From: Herbaspirillum seropedicae
GTDB lineage: Bacteria; Pseudomonadota; Gammaproteobacteria; Burkholderiales; Burkholderiaceae_D
NCBI RefSeq assembly: GCF_001040945.1
Contig: NZ_CP011930.1
Coordinates: 3,281,021 to 3,345,020 of the forward strand
Length of the DNA stretch: 64,000 nucleotides
Direction: 5' to 3'
Within the stretch, counting starts at the first letter, position 1; every line of letters begins with the position of its first letter. Of this stretch, positions 62,701 through 64,000 are shown one piece after another. The translations under genes and the position numbers were made by a program. The notes beneath the pieces are model-generated. The model was not told the DNA's origin and searched no databases. It saw only the letters and a program-made list of their open reading frames with translations.

Positions 62701-64000
62701 TGCCGTGCTGGTCGCTCTTGCCGGAGCAGAGCTTGCCCAGGTCTTGCTTGCTCTCATCGTTTTCATAGGCGTAGAAGCCGCCCACCATGCGCTTGCGGTG
62801 CGAATTGGTCTTGCGCGCGATGCCACGGATTTCCACCGGCACGCCCGCTTGCGGCTGGCCGGCGGTATTGAGGGTGACGGCTGTCAACGTAAGCTTCTTC
62901 TTCACCGACACCCAGTTGCCAGTGCGCAGGCCCACCACCACTGCCGAAGGCCACAGCGGCGTGACGTTGGAGATGGTCTGCACCTCGCCATTGGGATCGC
63001 TGTAGGTCATCTCGGTCAGCAGTTCCTGCGGGCGTTGCAGCGCGGGGAGCTTGCTGATCGTGGCGCGGCCTGCGCCATTCTTGTCGAGTGTGATGGCCAG
63101 CTTGTCGGCGACGATCTTCTGGTCATCGGCATTGCTGTCGTCATCGCTGCGCGGAGCATCGAAGGAGAAGCCATCGTAACCGGCGATGTTGAGCGAGCGC
63201 GAACGCAGCAGCGACGACACCTGCACCGCCTGGTTGGCGGCAGCACCGCCGTTGATGTAGTTCAGTTGCAGGTCCAGCGGCATTTCCTTGACGGCGACCT
63301 GCGCGCCCTTGGGTGGGGTGATGCGCCCTTGCATCAGCGGCAGGCGGAATTCTTCCACGCGGAAGCTACCGGTGACATAGGTGCCACGTCCGTAGCCGCC
63401 CTCGTAGTCGCCGTCGTCGGATTGCTCAGTGGGCTCGGCGCTGGCGTTCGCGTCCACCTTGCCCTGATCGAGCACGACCTCATAGCTGCCCAGCTTGGCC
63501 TGCTTGGGCAACACGAAGGTGGTCTCGGCGCTCTTGTTGCCACGCCAGGTCAGCGGGAACTGGTATTGCTGGCCGCTGCCGAGATGGCTGATGCGCACCC
63601 GCGTGGGCAGGTCTTCCTTGCGCATCAGGCCGAAGCCTTGCAGGGTCTCGGTGCGGATGACGTGCTTCATCGAGACGGTCTCGCCAGCGCGGAACAGGGT
63701 ACGGTCGAAGACAGTGGTGGCGCGGACGGTGGCCGACTTGTCCATGTCGGTGGGCAGGTTGAAGCGCCAGGATTCGATGCCCTCGTTCCACGAGGTCAGC
63801 GCAAAGGCCATGTCCTGGCGGCCCTTCTCGTCGGTCTTGCGGGCGCTCACGAAGAGGCCGTTGATCTTGTCAGCATTGTCGGGACTGTAGCCACGGTTGG
63901 CGCAGGCATCTTCCAGGGCCGGCATCATGGCCACGCCGCTGGCGTTGGTCTTGCCCTGCCAGATCTGGGCGCCATCGCAATTGGAAACGCGGATCTCGGC
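59771..64000 (-). CDS. yfhM: Bacterial alpha-2-macroglobulin (YfhM-like), 5' end outside window
   Basis: Periplasmic protease trap thought to protect the cell with PBP1C. Over 1,400 residues are visible and the frame stays open to base 64000, where it reads EIRVSNCDGAQIWQGKTNAS, so the N-terminus and lipoprotein signal are missing. MG-type beta domains (TTVFDRTLFRAGETVSMKHV) come first. The thioester motif CLEQ stands in YPFACLEQKTSKAIGL, so this is the thioester-bearing type, with the A2M helical domain after it (SDTLTAYLLAATNEAGYAIP). It overlaps the pbpC start by 4 bases. Confidence 0.94.
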   Translation of the reverse strand, partial: AEIRVSNCDGAQIWQGKTNASGVAMMPALEDACANRGYSPDNADKINGLFVSARKTDEKGRQDMAFALTSWNEGIESWRFNLPTDMDKSATVRATTVFDRTLFRAGETVSMKHVIRTETLQGFGLMRKEDLPTRVRISHLGSGQQYQFPLTWRGNKSAETTFVLPKQAKLGSYEVVLDQGKVDANASAEPTEQSDDGDYEGGYGRGTYVTGSFRVEEFRLPLMQGRITPPKGAQVAVKEMPLDLQLNYINGGAAANQAVQVSSLLRSRSLNIAGYDGFSFDAPRSDDDSNADDQKIVADKLAITLDKNGAGRATISKLPALQRPQELLTEMTYSDPNGEVQTISNVTPLWPSAVVVGLRTGNWVSVKKKLTLTAVTLNTAGQPQAGVPVEIRGIARKTNSHRKRMVGGFYAYENDESKQDLGKLCSGKSDQHGMFTCDTELSEAGNVELIASAKDGNGNAAAARSSVWVTGRGEVWFDGENQDRIDILPEKKNYQPGETANFQVRMPFRSATALVAVEREGVIDTRVVQLSGQDPTISVPMKAEYGPNVYVSVLAVRGRMREVPWYSFFIWGWKEPINWWHEFREYQGPGPIVDLSKPAWKFGIAEVNVGDAGHRLQVAVSTDKPTYPIRAIAKVQVQVKLPNGKPAAGGEFALAAVDEALLELQPNGSWDVLHAMLQRRSYGVETSTAQMQVVGKRHYGKKATPAGGGGGRAPTRELFDTLLVWKPNVTLDAEGRAQLDVPLNDALTSFRIVAIAENGISDFGTGSISIRSTQDVQVISGLPPLVREGDSFNGAVTVRNTTTHDMTIKVAARAQGGTAASTLTLPEREVKIAAGQSAEVMWPVQTPEGINQLAWEISAQEQGGQKARDAMKFTQRVVPAVPVTVQQATLFQLDKNAALDVARPADSLPGRGGLAISLKPSLAGGSDALTRYFVNYPFACLEQKTSKAIGLRDEAAWQKIVADLPTYLDGDGLAYYFPPSDSGARRGSDTLTAYLLAATNEAGYAIPQASRDKMLDGLAAFVEGKVMRDFWSPQKDLDVRKLAALEALSRYNRVQPAMLGSLQINPNVWPTSGLLDWIGILQRVPAIPDRQKKLDEADQILRARLNFQGTRMGFSNEEGDYWWWLMSSGDANANRLILLELNNPAWREDMPRLIAGAIGRQQRGHWSTTTANVWGSLALEKFARKFESEPVTGATRATLEQNGASAATQSLAWSGAPNGGKLQLPWPEGNAQGGSVRLAQEGNGKPWVTLQSLAAVPLKQPFAAGYRITRKVEAIEQKQAGVYTRGDVLRVTLDIDAQAEMTWVVVSDPVPGGATLLGSGLGRDSAIAQGKQDAPRERGMGWLAYEERSFEAYRAYYEAMPKGRTSISYTVRLNNAGEFNMPPTRVEAMYAPEMFGEVPNGKLVVKAAQ

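Overview
The window looks like a chromosomal segment of a GC-rich betaproteobacterium, most likely Oxalobacteraceae and close to Herbaspirillum. This is inferred from the Burkholderiales-type porin, the hemC-hemD-hemX-hemY order, the narK-nirB-nirD-nasA assimilation cluster, the liv operon and the codon usage. No database search was possible.

Layout: (1) 1-8.9 kb: a partial porin, a four-gene MCE/Mla-type lipid-transport operon, a LysR regulator, an lrgAB pair, a YbhB-type protein coupled to an AraC regulator, and a secreted Gly/Ala repeat protein. (2) 9-18.7 kb: MgtC and YnfA membrane proteins, then a nitrate-assimilation operon (transporter, NirB, NirD, flavoprotein reductase, nitrate reductase). 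Its leader carries a consensus sigma-54 promoter, two hexaloop hairpins with A1/G4 loops (the ANTAR/NasR antiterminator signature) and a terminator. (3) 18.8-26.4 kb: tRNA-Pro, then tRNA-Arg(UCU) used as attachment site by a 7.3-kb low-GC island. The island holds a retron-type reverse transcriptase operon (small protein, HTH protein, RT), phage antirepressor pieces, a DUF6119/TIGR04141-like protein, a damaged IS3-family element and the integrase fragment it cut; a 55-bp copy of the tRNA 3' part closes it. (4) 26.5-34.6 kb: a SgcJ/DUF4440-like lipoprotein, a secreted unknown protein next to a 5'-truncated gene, two paralogous chemoreceptors, a GNAT acetyltransferase and a DUF3300 protein with a Gln-rich tail. 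(5) 34.8-54.2 kb: core genes prfC, ppa, hemYXDC, ppc, a dienelactone-hydrolase-like protein, an HDOD protein, argH and livJHMGF. (6) 54.2-64 kb: two near-identical tRNA-Leu(CAG) units with a third partial copy, a large secreted alpha/beta hydrolase, and pbpC overlapping a partial alpha-2-macroglobulin gene.

How the genes work together: the nitrate genes form one route from uptake to ammonium under nitrogen control (sigma-54) plus nitrate/nitrite-responsive antitermination. The hem genes carry porphobilinogen to uroporphyrinogen III, and siroheme, made from the latter, is needed by NirB. A dispersed palindromic repeat family recurs at least five times between genes. The most novel-looking part is the tRNA-Arg island with its RT/HTH/small-protein operon behind a long structured leader.
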